Assembly (NCBI RefSeq): GCF_003596335.1 | Contig: NZ_QZCH01000001.1 | Coordinates: 372,001 to 436,000, forward strand | Reading direction: 5' to 3' | DNA length: 64,000 nt | From: Motilimonas pumila | GTDB lineage: Bacteria > Pseudomonadota > Gammaproteobacteria > Enterobacterales > CBDFNC01 | In this document: piece after piece, positions 1 through 9,499 of the stretch | Layout: the number at the start of each line of letters is the position of its first letter | Position numbering within the stretch: the first letter of the stretch is position 1 | Notes under the pieces: model-generated | Databases searched by the model: none | What the model was told of the DNA's origin: nothing | Seen by the model: only the letters and a program-made list of their open reading frames with translations | Translations under genes and position numbers: made by a program

Positions 1-333
1 TTCCGCATGCGTCTTGAGAAAGAGTTCGAGCAAGCCATGGCATCGATTGACGTTAATAAAGACATTGCTGTGCAGCAAGCTGAAGTACTGGCCAGCGCAC
101 TACAAAAAGCCAATATTGATATCGTGGGTGGCCAAGGTGATTACTTTAACACCCTCAGTAAAGCACTTACTGTAGGTAAATCCATTAATGGCTTAGTGGG
201 CAAAAGCCCGTCTGTATCTGCCTTAGTTGACAAGCTACTGGGCTCTGGCGCAAACAAATCTGCCGACGCGGCTGATGTGCTAGGTAACCTGCTAGATGAG
301 AAAGCTCAAGCCAAAGACAACACGCCAGCTTAA
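1..333 (+). CDS. Flotillin/SPFH family protein, C-terminal fragment (5' truncated by window edge)
   Basis: The reading frame is open from base 1 through the first in-frame ATG at base 7, so this is the 3' end of a longer gene. The visible ~110 residues resemble the tail of flotillin/YqiK-type SPFH proteins: an Ala/Gln/Glu-rich helix, then a 'GGQGDYFNTLSKALTVGKS' segment and a hydrophilic end. Flotillins are membrane-anchored oligomers that scaffold other proteins at the inner membrane. The N-terminal anchor and SPFH core lie outside the window. The gene sits 64 bp upstream of a giant AAA ATPase on the same strand; flotillin genes next to this ATPase family are a recurrent arrangement as I recall it. 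The family call rests on the tail only. Confidence 0.6.
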   Translation, partial: FRMRLEKEFEQAMASIDVNKDIAVQQAEVLASALQKANIDIVGGQGDYFNTLSKALTVGKSINGLVGKSPSVSALVDKLLGSGANKSADAADVLGNLLDEKAQAKDNTPA

Positions 334-348
334 TCTCATCCCTGAAAC

Positions 349-378
349 GCCGGCTTGACCCTAAGCCGGCCTTTTCTA
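349..378 (+). terminator. Hairpin between SPFH and ATPase genes (terminator or attenuator)
   Basis: A perfect 8-bp stem (349-356 GCCGGCTT pairing with 363-370 AAGCCGGC) has a 6-nt loop and is followed by the T-rich CTTTTCT. It starts 15 nt after the SPFH stop and ends 20 nt before the ATPase start codon. The T-tract is short, so partial termination that lowers expression of the downstream genes is more likely than a full stop. Confidence 0.6.
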
Positions 379-397
379 TTGTCTCCAAGGAATAAAG

Positions 398-3300
398 ATG
401 TCGGAACAATCTGCAGCAGAAATTAATCCTGATTCAGCTGCCGTTGCCGAAGGCGGCGCGTATCAGGTCATTCGAAGTCGGTTAGAGTCTCAAGGTCAAG
501 CCCTTGAACAAAAAACCCAACAATTAAACCAAGCCCGTTTGAACGAATTTGGTCGCGAAGACATGCACGTGCTTGGCCGTGTTCGCGTTCGCACCGAAAA
601 TAACTGCCAAGCCAGAGATATAGTGTGCGTGGGTAAGCACTTGTTGTTTGGTTATAACGTCTTTATTGGCTTAAAAAAAGAAACCAAAATTGAAGATGTC
701 TTTGGCTTATACGGCTTGAGCCAAAACGAAGATGGTTTTGAAATGCTGCCGCAATCCTTGTCCGGCACTTTTTTACAAGATCCCCGCTTTATTCAAGATT
801 TTACCGAGCTTTACACTTATTACAAAGAAACCCACTTACTGCGTTTAAGTGTGAATGACGACAAATTATTAGCCAGCTTTCAAATTGGTAAAAAGCTCTC
901 TGATATTCGGGTTTTTCGGTGGCGCATTGCCAGCGATGGCCAGCAAGTCGAATACATAGATAACCGCGGTGAGCGAGACTTATTAAACCCCGCTCAGTAT
1001 GACTTTAGCTGGCAAGAATGTGGCCGCGAAAATGAAGTTGCGGGCCGTTTTCCACACATGAACATTTTAGACACCTTGTTTGTAGAAACAACACAAGGCG
1101 ATCTAACGGTTAAAATTGAAAACAATACCAACTCCGGCTTAGGCATATACGCAGAAGCGGTAGATGATGATAACCAATCTTTGGATGATGCCAGGTTTTG
1201 TTTCGCCGAAGTCGGTGCCCTTATCATTCTAAAAATCTTGCCATACCGTGAAGAGAACTGGCGTTATTTGGTCTTTAACCGCAATACCGAAGCAGTGGTA
1301 CGAATAGATAACATTGCCAACGGCTGCGTTCAATTGCCAGAAAACCATGGTATCATCTTTCCAGGTGGGTATTACCTGCAAAATGGCGAATATAAAACCT
1401 TTGATGACGACATCACGGGGTTAGCATACAAACGCACCTTAAAAAGCCCCAACGGGGAAGACGTACTTTACATGTTCTACGAACCTATTGAAGGTAAAGT
1501 GGCGCTGTACTCTTACAACCTGATCAATAAAAGTCTTGAAAACCCCATGTTTGGCCATGGCTATGCCACTTTAGAAGATGGTCAACTGGTGTTATTCCAT
1601 GCTGAGTCTGAGCCTACGCGAGTACACCCAATGCAAATTTGGCAAACGCCATATTGCAGTGACGAGTTCGCCAGTGCCCAGCCCAGCAAGCAAAGTTTTT
1701 ATGGCAAAATTGGTAACGCCGAATTAGTTCGTGGTATTTCTGAGCTCTTTAGCGTGGTGAAAGCCATTCAAAATCAACAGGTATCCAGCAAATTATACGG
1801 CGAGTTAATTAAAAACGTCAGCCGACTATTTGATGCATACCATTGGCTTAGCGCATCACAGACAGACGGCGTACAGACGTTACTGCATCAAATCACACAA
1901 ACTTCCGAGTTAGTGTTAGATGAGTTTGAAAAAGTAGAAACCATTCGCAAACAAGCAGAAGCGGCCCTCGCGGAAGCTCAAACTCAACAAGGGAGTATTA
2001 TTTCTGGCTTAACGCCGAACTCCTGGCATAGCCCAGAACAATTTGTTGCCGGCCTAGATGCTCTGCGCCAGCAAAAAGGCCACTTGCTTACTATAAAGTC
2101 AATGCGCTACATGGACTTAAGTGCCATAGAAGCCATGTCAGAAAAGTTGAGCGAGCACGAAGATGAGTTAAGCCAAAAAACGGTTAACTTTTTAGCCCAA
2201 GAGGCCTCTTTAGCACCTTACAACGACAAGTTAGCCAGCTTTAACCAAGAGCTAGAAGCGGTGAAATCCGTCGCCGACTTGGCACCCGTCGCCGAACAGT
2301 TAGAATTAATGGCATCAGGTTTAGATTTACTGTCAGAACTGATGGCCACACTCAAGGTTAATGACGCAACGGTGCGTACCCGCATCATAGATACTATTTC
2401 AGAAATATACGGTCGTTTAAATCAAGCCAAAGCAAACGCCAAGCACAAGCAACAAAGCTTGGGAAGCGCCGAGTCTATCGCGCAGTTCTCGGCTCAATTT
2501 AAACTTTTTAGTCAAAGCATCACCAACGCCTTAGGCTTGGCCTCCACACCAGAAAAATCGGACGAACAACTGTCACGATTATTGGTCCAACTTGAAGAGC
2601 TTGAAAGCCAGTTTAGCGATCAAGAATCGTTTTTGGCCGACATTTTAAGTAAACGTGAAGAGGTGATTGAAACCTTTGAAAGTCACCGCCAACGCATGGT
2701 GGAAGCGCGCCAACGTAAAGCCAGCACCCTAAAAGATGCCGCCGACCGCATATTGTCCAGCATGACACGTCGGGTTCAAAGGTTTAGTGAATTAGACGAA
2801 CTAAATACTTTTTATGCTTCCGACGCGCTGGCGATAAAAATTCATGACTTGGTTGAACAACTGCGTGAGCTGGATGATTCTGTCAAAGCCGACGACGTTG
2901 AAGCCCAGTTAAAATCGAGTAAAGATCAGGCTATTCGCTCGTTGCGAGATAAGTCTGAAATCTTTGAAGACGGCGGCAACGTCATTAAATTAGGCCCGAG
3001 GCATAAATTTAGCGTCAACACCCAAGAGCTTGATCTCACCTTACTGCCACGTCAAGACAAGCTGGTATTTCACCTAACCGGTACCGATTACTTTGAACCG
3101 GCCAGCGATGCTCAGCTCAATACGTGTCAGGATTTTTGGCAACAAGAGCTAGCTTCAGAAACGCAGCACGTATATCGAGCCGAGTATTTAGCTCAGCAAA
3201 TACTTGATGCAGCCAACAAGGGCGACTTAGGCGTGGATTTAAGCCAACTTCGCCTTGCTGTAAGTGAGCCAGATGAACTGCAAAACATAGTGAAAGAGTT

Positions 3301-5413
3301 TGCAGCACCGCGTTATAAAGAAGGTTACGAACGCGGCATTCATGACTATGACGCCAGCTTGATTTTAACCCAGCTATTGCCCGCATTAGAGCGTGCCGAC
3401 GTGCTTAAATACCCGGCCCTAAGTCGCGGTTTCGCGATGATTTTTTGGGCTAATCAGCAGCAACAAAATCAACTTCAAACTTGGCCGGAGCGCGCAAAAT
3501 CAGCGTTGCAAATGGAGCAGATATTTCATTCAGACAAAGCCAAAATCTTGCTCGAAACAGAAATAGAACAAGCCCAGCAGGGTTTTGCGAAGGAATACAA
3601 TATCGAGATTTCAGCAACCGCTATTGGCCTAGGCGCACAATACCTGTTGCAAGAATTGGCTAAAGAGCCGGTGGTATTTACCAGCAGTAAATACGCCGAT
3701 CACCTCGCTCAAGAGTTAAAGCGTGCGATGGACACTTCAGCTTGGCACGCTTACCAACACACCTTGGAAAAGCTCAAAGGTCAAATTGGCGCGCGCTGGC
3801 AACTTACCAGCGCATGGCTTGAAGCCTTGGTGGATAAATATGACTTAGGTAATTACCGCGCTTACATACCTGAAGCTGTGGCTATCTTAAACGGTGAAGG
3901 TCGAATTAGTCGCCGAGTGCTCGACTTAGAGCTCGAAATTACTGTAACAGACTTGATGGGGCAACACAGCCGAATCACAGACCGAAAATTACATTTGGCC
4001 CTGGATGACTTTTTATTGCGTCTGGCGCACCACAAAGAACATGTGATACCGGGTTACAAAGCATTTTTGCAAGTTCGCAGTGACGTAGTTAAACAGCAGA
4101 AAAGCCAACTGCGCTTGGAAGAGTTTAAGCCGCGACCATTATCTTCTTTTGTTCGAAACAAGCTGATCAACGACGCCTACTTACCGATCATAGGTGACAA
4201 CCTGGCAAAACAAATGGGCACGGTAGGTGATAATAAGCGCACCGACTTAATGGGCTTGCTAATGATGATATCGCCCCCAGGTTACGGTAAAACCACCTTG
4301 ATGGAGTATGTGGCAAGTCGCCTTGGTTTGATTTTCATGAAGATCAACTGTCCCTCTGTCGGTCACGTAGTGGACTCATTAGACCCAGCCCAAGCACCAA
4401 ATGCCACGGCGCGTTCCGAGCTGCTTAAGTTAAACCTAGCCCTTGAAATGGGTAACAACGTGATGCTGTACCTCGATGATATTCAGCATACTAACCCGGA
4501 GTTTTTACAAAAGTTTATTTCTTTATGTGATGGCACCCGTCGCATTGAAGGTATTTGGCAAGACCAACCCAAAACCTATGACTTACGCGGTAAAAAGTTC
4601 TGCGTTGTGATGGCGGGCAACCCTTACACAGAGTCTGGTGAAGCGTTCCAAATACCAGACATGCTGGCTAACCGCGCCGACATTTATAACCTGGGTGACA
4701 TTCTGGGGGGCATGGACGAAGCGTTTGCCCTCAGTTACCTAGAAAACGCCATGACATCGAACCCGGTACTTGCGCCACTGGCGACCCGCTCGCAACAAGA
4801 TTTTTATAAACTGGTTGATATGGCCAAAGGTCAGCAAGTAGATAGCAACGACTTAGAACACGGCTATAGCGCCGTTGAGCTCAATGAAATCAGCGACGTG
4901 CTCAGTAAGCTATTAAGCATTCAAGAAGTGGTATTAGGCGTTAACCAAGCTTATATTGCCTCAGCTGCCCAAGCCGATAAGTACCGCACCGAACCGCCAT
5001 TTAAACTGCAAGGCAGCTACCGTAATATGAATAAGATGGCGGAAAAAGTGTCTGCGGTGATGAATCAAGACGAGTTGCTGCAGTTAATAGCCGACCACTA
5101 CTTAGGTGAAGCCCAAATGCTCGCCGCAGGCGCGGAAGAAAACCTACTCAAGCTAGCAGCCATTCGCGGTAATATGACAGCGCAAGAAACGGCGCGCTGG
5201 CAGCAAATTCAGCAAGACTTCCTCAAGCACAAAACCATGGGGGGAGACGGTGACTCGAGCCTCAAAGCCATTGGTCAACTGCTTGATATGAACAGCCACC
5301 TCGCTGAAATCAATGACACCTTAAGCCAAACTCGTTATCGCTTTAAACGCACAAAAACGGAAACAGGTAAAACCCAAGTCAGCGTCAGCAAAAAACCAAA
5401 GGCCACATCATGA
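398..5413 (+). CDS. Giant coiled-coil AAA ATPase, 'DNA repair ATPase' (DUF3686-type) family
   Basis: 1671 residues. The N-terminal ~430 residues are a beta-rich DUF3686-like domain with repeated 'FNRNTEAVVRID'-type strands. Residues ~470-900 are long acidic coiled-coil helices. A C-terminal AAA domain carries Walker A PPGYGKTT at 1293-1300, Walker B LDD at 1359-1361 and a sensor-like 'VVMAGNPY' segment. Databases usually label this family 'DNA repair ATPase'; I know of no characterised activity, and the architecture suggests a large ATP-driven machine acting on DNA or a membrane complex. It lies downstream of a flotillin-like gene, and its last four bases overlap the PLD nuclease start (ATGA), so the two are translationally coupled. 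The SD is AAGGA before the ATG. Confidence 0.8.
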   Translation: MSEQSAAEINPDSAAVAEGGAYQVIRSRLESQGQALEQKTQQLNQARLNEFGREDMHVLGRVRVRTENNCQARDIVCVGKHLLFGYNVFIGLKKETKIEDVFGLYGLSQNEDGFEMLPQSLSGTFLQDPRFIQDFTELYTYYKETHLLRLSVNDDKLLASFQIGKKLSDIRVFRWRIASDGQQVEYIDNRGERDLLNPAQYDFSWQECGRENEVAGRFPHMNILDTLFVETTQGDLTVKIENNTNSGLGIYAEAVDDDNQSLDDARFCFAEVGALIILKILPYREENWRYLVFNRNTEAVVRIDNIANGCVQLPENHGIIFPGGYYLQNGEYKTFDDDITGLAYKRTLKSPNGEDVLYMFYEPIEGKVALYSYNLINKSLENPMFGHGYATLEDGQLVLFHAESEPTRVHPMQIWQTPYCSDEFASAQPSKQSFYGKIGNAELVRGISELFSVVKAIQNQQVSSKLYGELIKNVSRLFDAYHWLSASQTDGVQTLLHQITQTSELVLDEFEKVETIRKQAEAALAEAQTQQGSIISGLTPNSWHSPEQFVAGLDALRQQKGHLLTIKSMRYMDLSAIEAMSEKLSEHEDELSQKTVNFLAQEASLAPYNDKLASFNQELEAVKSVADLAPVAEQLELMASGLDLLSELMATLKVNDATVRTRIIDTISEIYGRLNQAKANAKHKQQSLGSAESIAQFSAQFKLFSQSITNALGLASTPEKSDEQLSRLLVQLEELESQFSDQESFLADILSKREEVIETFESHRQRMVEARQRKASTLKDAADRILSSMTRRVQRFSELDELNTFYASDALAIKIHDLVEQLRELDDSVKADDVEAQLKSSKDQAIRSLRDKSEIFEDGGNVIKLGPRHKFSVNTQELDLTLLPRQDKLVFHLTGTDYFEPASDAQLNTCQDFWQQELASETQHVYRAEYLAQQILDAANKGDLGVDLSQLRLAVSEPDELQNIVKEFAAPRYKEGYERGIHDYDASLILTQLLPALERADVLKYPALSRGFAMIFWANQQQQNQLQTWPERAKSALQMEQIFHSDKAKILLETEIEQAQQGFAKEYNIEISATAIGLGAQYLLQELAKEPVVFTSSKYADHLAQELKRAMDTSAWHAYQHTLEKLKGQIGARWQLTSAWLEALVDKYDLGNYRAYIPEAVAILNGEGRISRRVLDLELEITVTDLMGQHSRITDRKLHLALDDFLLRLAHHKEHVIPGYKAFLQVRSDVVKQQKSQLRLEEFKPRPLSSFVRNKLINDAYLPIIGDNLAKQMGTVGDNKRTDLMGLLMMISPPGYGKTTLMEYVASRLGLIFMKINCPSVGHVVDSLDPAQAPNATARSELLKLNLALEMGNNVMLYLDDIQHTNPEFLQKFISLCDGTRRIEGIWQDQPKTYDLRGKKFCVVMAGNPYTESGEAFQIPDMLANRADIYNLGDILGGMDEAFALSYLENAMTSNPVLAPLATRSQQDFYKLVDMAKGQQVDSNDLEHGYSAVELNEISDVLSKLLSIQEVVLGVNQAYIASAAQADKYRTEPPFKLQGSYRNMNKMAEKVSAVMNQDELLQLIADHYLGEAQMLAAGAEENLLKLAAIRGNMTAQETARWQQIQQDFLKHKTMGGDGDSSLKAIGQLLDMNSHLAEINDTLSQTRYRFKRTKTETGKTQVSVSKKPKATS

Positions 5414-6096
5414 ACCAACAAGCAATCATTCAAGCGCTTAGTGAGAGTTTAGAAGACAATAAACTGTCAAATGAAGAAAAGCAGCACTTTGCCAGCGTTG
5501 CCTGTGAATTAAAGGGACAAACGGATAAAATTAGCTTTGTTCGCAACAAAGCATTTGCCACTTTATTGGCCCATGGCGATTTTAACGAGCAACAATTTCG
5601 CAGCATTAAATGGCTAGAGAATTTACTCAAAACCCTCGATAAAAACAGCCAAAGTGAGTTGGTGGACGCGGATGCTTGTTTTAGCCCGGGCACTGATTGT
5701 TTAAACCGGATTTTGACTCTCTGTAACAACGCGCGGGCCCACATTGCGGTGTGTGTATTCACGATTTCCTGTAATGAAATCAGCGCCGCCTTACTGGCCG
5801 CCCACAAGCGTGGCATTAAGGTTCGAATTATCACAGATAATGACAAACGCAACGATAAGGGCTCAGACGTATACCATTTGGCGGAAGCCGGCATTCCGGT
5901 GACGGTAGACAGAACGGATTATCACATGCATCACAAATTTGCTTTATTTGATAATCATACCCTGCTCAGTGGTAGCTTTAATTGGACTCGAAGCGCCACA
6001 AAGTACAACCAAGAAAACATTCTAACCACAGATAACCGTGAACTCGTGTCTGCATTCAGCAAAGAGTTTGAACGTTTATGGCAACAACTTAGCTAA
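5410..6096 (+). CDS. Phospholipase D-like single-HKD nuclease
   Basis: 228 residues. Residues ~1-85 are an all-helical acidic domain of unknown function. Residues ~90-228 form a PLD-like domain with one HKD motif: H174, K176 and D181 in 'HHKFALFD', followed by the typical 'SGSFNWTRSA'. Single-HKD proteins of this size (Nuc-like) act as dimers that hydrolyse phosphodiesters, often DNA or RNA. No signal peptide is seen, so it should be cytoplasmic, unlike periplasmic Nuc. Its start codon overlaps the stop of the ATPase gene, which argues that the two proteins work in one complex. Phospholipase activity is possible but less likely given the helicase nearby. Confidence 0.85.
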   Translation: MNQQAIIQALSESLEDNKLSNEEKQHFASVACELKGQTDKISFVRNKAFATLLAHGDFNEQQFRSIKWLENLLKTLDKNSQSELVDADACFSPGTDCLNRILTLCNNARAHIAVCVFTISCNEISAALLAAHKRGIKVRIITDNDKRNDKGSDVYHLAEAGIPVTVDRTDYHMHHKFALFDNHTLLSGSFNWTRSATKYNQENILTTDNRELVSAFSKEFERLWQQLS

Positions 6097-6105
6097 CCTC
6101 AGTAA

Positions 6106-6142
6106 GAAATCCCTTGCTTTTGTAGCAAAAGCGAGGGATTTC
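6106..6142 (+). repeat. Long inverted repeat between PLD and helicase genes
   Basis: A 16-bp stem (6106-6121 and 6127-6142, one G.T wobble) with a 5-nt loop begins 9 nt after the PLD stop. No T-tract follows, so it may be a weak terminator, an mRNA-stabilising hairpin or a processing site. If it terminates, the helicase gene needs its own promoter in 6143-6238. Confidence 0.55.
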
Positions 6143-6238
6143 AATTTAACATCAAAAATACCTTTACTTTTTATTTTTCAGACGCAGAATAACTGCCTGC
6201 TGTTTAGCAAGGATGCCAAACAATTCGCGGGATGATAA

Positions 6239-9200
6239 ATGCCTCAAACCAGCTGCCAACACCTGATCCGATATTACTTAGCTTGCTATCAAGCTGATAA
6301 TCGGGATTTAACATTTTTTAACGTGTTTCACCGAAACTGTGAGCAGGTTAAATTTGTTGCGGGCGAAGAACAGTTGATCACCACCCAACTACCTCGCTTA
6401 CCTTTGCAACGTAAACACGGAGCCAAGTTACTCGATACCCAAACGCTATATAAGCGGGAAAAAACCCTGTTATACGGCAGTTTTTTAGTGACTGGGAAGC
6501 TGCCTGCCAGTTATCAAGGTAATCGCAGCGTTTGTGCCCCTTTAATTTACTATCACGCAGCAGTCAGCTTAGATAACGACGAATATTATCTAAACATTGA
6601 TCACAGTAAGCCTATCGTCAATTGGCCTTTGCTACGCTGGATAATGGCCGATGGCCAAAATTATTCTGAGCCAGATTTTATTCGCAAAGGTATCAGCGCT
6701 CGAGACGTAGCAAAATTCAGCCACTGGCTCACTTCTCAGACCAATGCCATTAATTGCTTAGAGCTTTACCTATACCCTAAGCTGCAAAATGAAGGTGACA
6801 TCAAAGCCAAGTTAAGTGATATCAAAGACGGCGAGTTTAATCTGACCTCCGCCAGTTGCATCAGCGTTTTAAAATATTCCTTGGCTTCCCGCGGTATTTT
6901 GCATGACTTAAAAACCATCGCCGCAGAGGATGTGATGCCCGCAGCTTTTACCGAGTTTCTCACGGGTAAAAAGCCGCCAATACAAGAAACGATCAAACCT
7001 CACTCTTACGAAACAACAAAAGTGACGTTAAAGCCGGCGCAAACCGAGAATATTCCAGGGCTATTAAGCCAAGCGCAAAGTCAGGCCATTGAAAATGTTG
7101 CGCAATACCCTGTTAGCCAAATCATTGGCCCCCCGGGAACAGGCAAGTCTTATACTATTGCCTGCCTAGCGCTAGAGCGATACTTACAAGGGGAGTCAAC
7201 CCTCATAGTAGGGCAAAACAACGACAGCGTGAACGTCGTTGCGGATAAGCTAGAAGCCTTGCTGGGACAAAAAGACTTCGTAATGAGAGTCGGCAACGCC
7301 AGCTACCATAAAAAGCTCAAAGCCTACGTCGATGACTTACTCAACGGCTTTTTTAGCGCCAGCGAAGAGTCGGTGCAACAAAGGGAGCAAATCCAGCAGC
7401 AGAAGCGGTTACTGGATAAATTAGAAAAACGCTTTGCGAAACGTTGTCACAAAGCCATCCGTTATGGCAATGCAACATGGCAAGCAAATCAACGAGGCAC
7501 CTTGTGGAGCAAGATTAAAGCTTGGTCAGCTAAGCGAGCGACGCTGCGACATGATTCCTTGTATGAAATATTTGGCCAAATTACCCAGCAGCATAAAGTG
7601 AAAGACAAGCTGCTCAGTTACTATATTAGCCAAAGTAAACGAGAGCGCTTATTTCAGGTATTACAGGATCACAGGCTTCAGCTGCAGCAATTTCAGCGCG
7701 CGATAAAAGCGCAAAACTCAGCCAAACAAGCCGCTAACTTTGAAAAAATCGACTTTTCTATTTTACTGCAAGCAATGCCGGTTTGGCTTGGCACTTTAGG
7801 GGATTTGCATCGCAGCATTCCTTTACAACAAGAGTTGTTCGACCTTGTGATCATTGATGAAGCAAGTCAATGTGATATTGCCAGCGTATTGCCCGCGATT
7901 TATCGCGCCAAACATGTTGTGGTGGTTGGCGACCCTAAACAGCTACGCTTTTTATCCTTTCTATCCAGTCAAAAACAGGCGCAGTTGCAATATCGCCATT
8001 ATTTAGATGCCACCACAGACGAGCATAATTACCGCACTAAAAGTGCGTTAGATTTAGCCGGCCAACATATCCACCAGCAAAGCGCTATCTCAGTATTAGA
8101 CGAACATTTTCGCAGTAAATCTGCGCTGATTGATTTCAGTAACCGTAAGTTTTATCACAATCAACTGAAATTAATGCGTCATAAACCTGGCTACCAAGAA
8201 TCCTCTCCATTGCACCTTCAGTTTGGTGAGGGTCAGTATCAAAATGGCCGTAATCGTGAAGAAGCGATCAGGTTACTCAGCCATCTAAATCAACAACTGA
8301 AAGATTATCAGCAAAAGGGCTTATGCCCCAGTATCGGCATTTTATCGCCTTTTCGAGAACAAAGTTTATTGCTGCATAAACTGATTCACCGCAGCATGGA
8401 CCCACAAGACATTAAACGCTTTAATATCAAAGTCGCGACGGCTTATGGTTTTCAAGGCGATGAGCGTGACGTGATGTACCTTAGCATGTGCGTGGATAAA
8501 GCCTGTAAAGGCGCACAATATCGCTATATGAACCGGGAAGACGTGTTTAATGTGGCCATCACAAGGGCGCGAGATGAACAGTTTGTTTTTCTATCAGTGC
8601 CTGAGCATAAAATTCACTCCCATTCGTTATTGTTTGACTATGTGCAATCTGCGTTGCGCCAAAATCTTAATGACCTCAATGAGACCTCTAGCTTTGACGC
8701 CTTTCAAGGTGAAGTAGAGCGCTTACTGACATTAAAAGGGGTGCAAAGCTGGAAGAACTACCCAATCGCCGGCGCTGAGTTAGACCTGGTATGTCGCTAC
8801 CAAGACAGGGTGATTGCACTTGATCTCATTGGTTATCCAGGCGAGTCACAAGATTACTTTCACTTATCACGCTACAAGATTTTCCAGCGTGCTGGTGTGC
8901 TGGTTTACCCTCTCACTTACACCCGCTGGTATTATCAAAAGCACAGTGTGGTAAAAGAGATCCTTACCTTATTGGCAGCCCAGCAAGTCAATACACCTGA
9001 AGAGTTAGTGCAACCTGAAACAGTCGCCATCGAACAGGAAAGTGCAGACGCAACTTCTTCGCCGCAGCCCGCGCGTGAAGAGAAGGCAGCCAATCACCCA
9101 AATAACCAGCTGGAATCACAACGCCCAACACCAAATGAACAAAAAGATATGACCGCTAAATTACCGCATGGGTTAACTGGCAGCGTCCCAGGTAAACGGG

Positions 9201-9433
9201 TGTCGAAGCAACAAGAAAAAGCGGCCGATACAGTCATCGAAAAAGGGACAAATACCCTAGAACCAATCAAAGAAGTAGCAAGGGAAGGTATCATAACGGA
9301 TGATAATACGGCTTTTACTGAACGAGGTAAGCATAAAAGCCAGCACGAAGTCGCCTCCCCCCAGGTCAATGACGCCCCCACAAGCCTTGGGAAGGCAATG
9401 TTAGAAAAGTCTTTAGACAAAAAAGGGCCATAA
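6239..9433 (+). CDS. SF1 (UPF1/Dna2-like) helicase with C-terminal PD-(D/E)XK-like nuclease domain
   Basis: 1064 residues. Walker A GPPGTGKS is at 297-304, followed by a helical insertion (~370-500), motif II DEAS at 540-543 with 'VVVGDPKQLRF' (motif III), and motif VI 'NVAITRAR' at 771-778; the set defines an SF1B-type DNA/RNA helicase. Residues ~820-910 resemble the Vsr/DUF559-like endonuclease fold often fused to such helicases (E827, D849, and D862 in 'IALDLIG', where the family usually has E). The last ~140 residues are polar and low-complexity. The N-terminal 230 residues are not recognised. It follows the PLD nuclease by 142 bp on the same strand, consistent with a nucleic-acid-processing cassette. 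Codon use resembles the neighbours. Confidence 0.85.
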   Translation: MPQTSCQHLIRYYLACYQADNRDLTFFNVFHRNCEQVKFVAGEEQLITTQLPRLPLQRKHGAKLLDTQTLYKREKTLLYGSFLVTGKLPASYQGNRSVCAPLIYYHAAVSLDNDEYYLNIDHSKPIVNWPLLRWIMADGQNYSEPDFIRKGISARDVAKFSHWLTSQTNAINCLELYLYPKLQNEGDIKAKLSDIKDGEFNLTSASCISVLKYSLASRGILHDLKTIAAEDVMPAAFTEFLTGKKPPIQETIKPHSYETTKVTLKPAQTENIPGLLSQAQSQAIENVAQYPVSQIIGPPGTGKSYTIACLALERYLQGESTLIVGQNNDSVNVVADKLEALLGQKDFVMRVGNASYHKKLKAYVDDLLNGFFSASEESVQQREQIQQQKRLLDKLEKRFAKRCHKAIRYGNATWQANQRGTLWSKIKAWSAKRATLRHDSLYEIFGQITQQHKVKDKLLSYYISQSKRERLFQVLQDHRLQLQQFQRAIKAQNSAKQAANFEKIDFSILLQAMPVWLGTLGDLHRSIPLQQELFDLVIIDEASQCDIASVLPAIYRAKHVVVVGDPKQLRFLSFLSSQKQAQLQYRHYLDATTDEHNYRTKSALDLAGQHIHQQSAISVLDEHFRSKSALIDFSNRKFYHNQLKLMRHKPGYQESSPLHLQFGEGQYQNGRNREEAIRLLSHLNQQLKDYQQKGLCPSIGILSPFREQSLLLHKLIHRSMDPQDIKRFNIKVATAYGFQGDERDVMYLSMCVDKACKGAQYRYMNREDVFNVAITRARDEQFVFLSVPEHKIHSHSLLFDYVQSALRQNLNDLNETSSFDAFQGEVERLLTLKGVQSWKNYPIAGAELDLVCRYQDRVIALDLIGYPGESQDYFHLSRYKIFQRAGVLVYPLTYTRWYYQKHSVVKEILTLLAAQQVNTPEELVQPETVAIEQESADATSSPQPAREEKAANHPNNQLESQRPTPNEQKDMTAKLPHGLTGSVPGKRVSKQQEKAADTVIEKGTNTLEPIKEVAREGIITDDNTAFTERGKHKSQHEVASPQVNDAPTSLGKAMLEKSLDKKGP

Positions 9434-9456
9434 CACTAAGCCCTCCCCTTTCGCGC

Positions 9457-9479
9457 AAAAAAGGCAACTGACAGTCGCC
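9457..9479 (-). terminator. Intrinsic terminator of the Gfo/Idh/MocA gene
   Basis: On the minus strand a 6-bp stem (9474-9479 with 9463-9468, 5-nt loop) is followed by six Ts (9457-9462). It lies 21 bp beyond the stop codon of the minus-strand oxidoreductase. Confidence 0.65.
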
Positions 9480-9499
9480 CTAGCTACCTCAAAGCTTGA

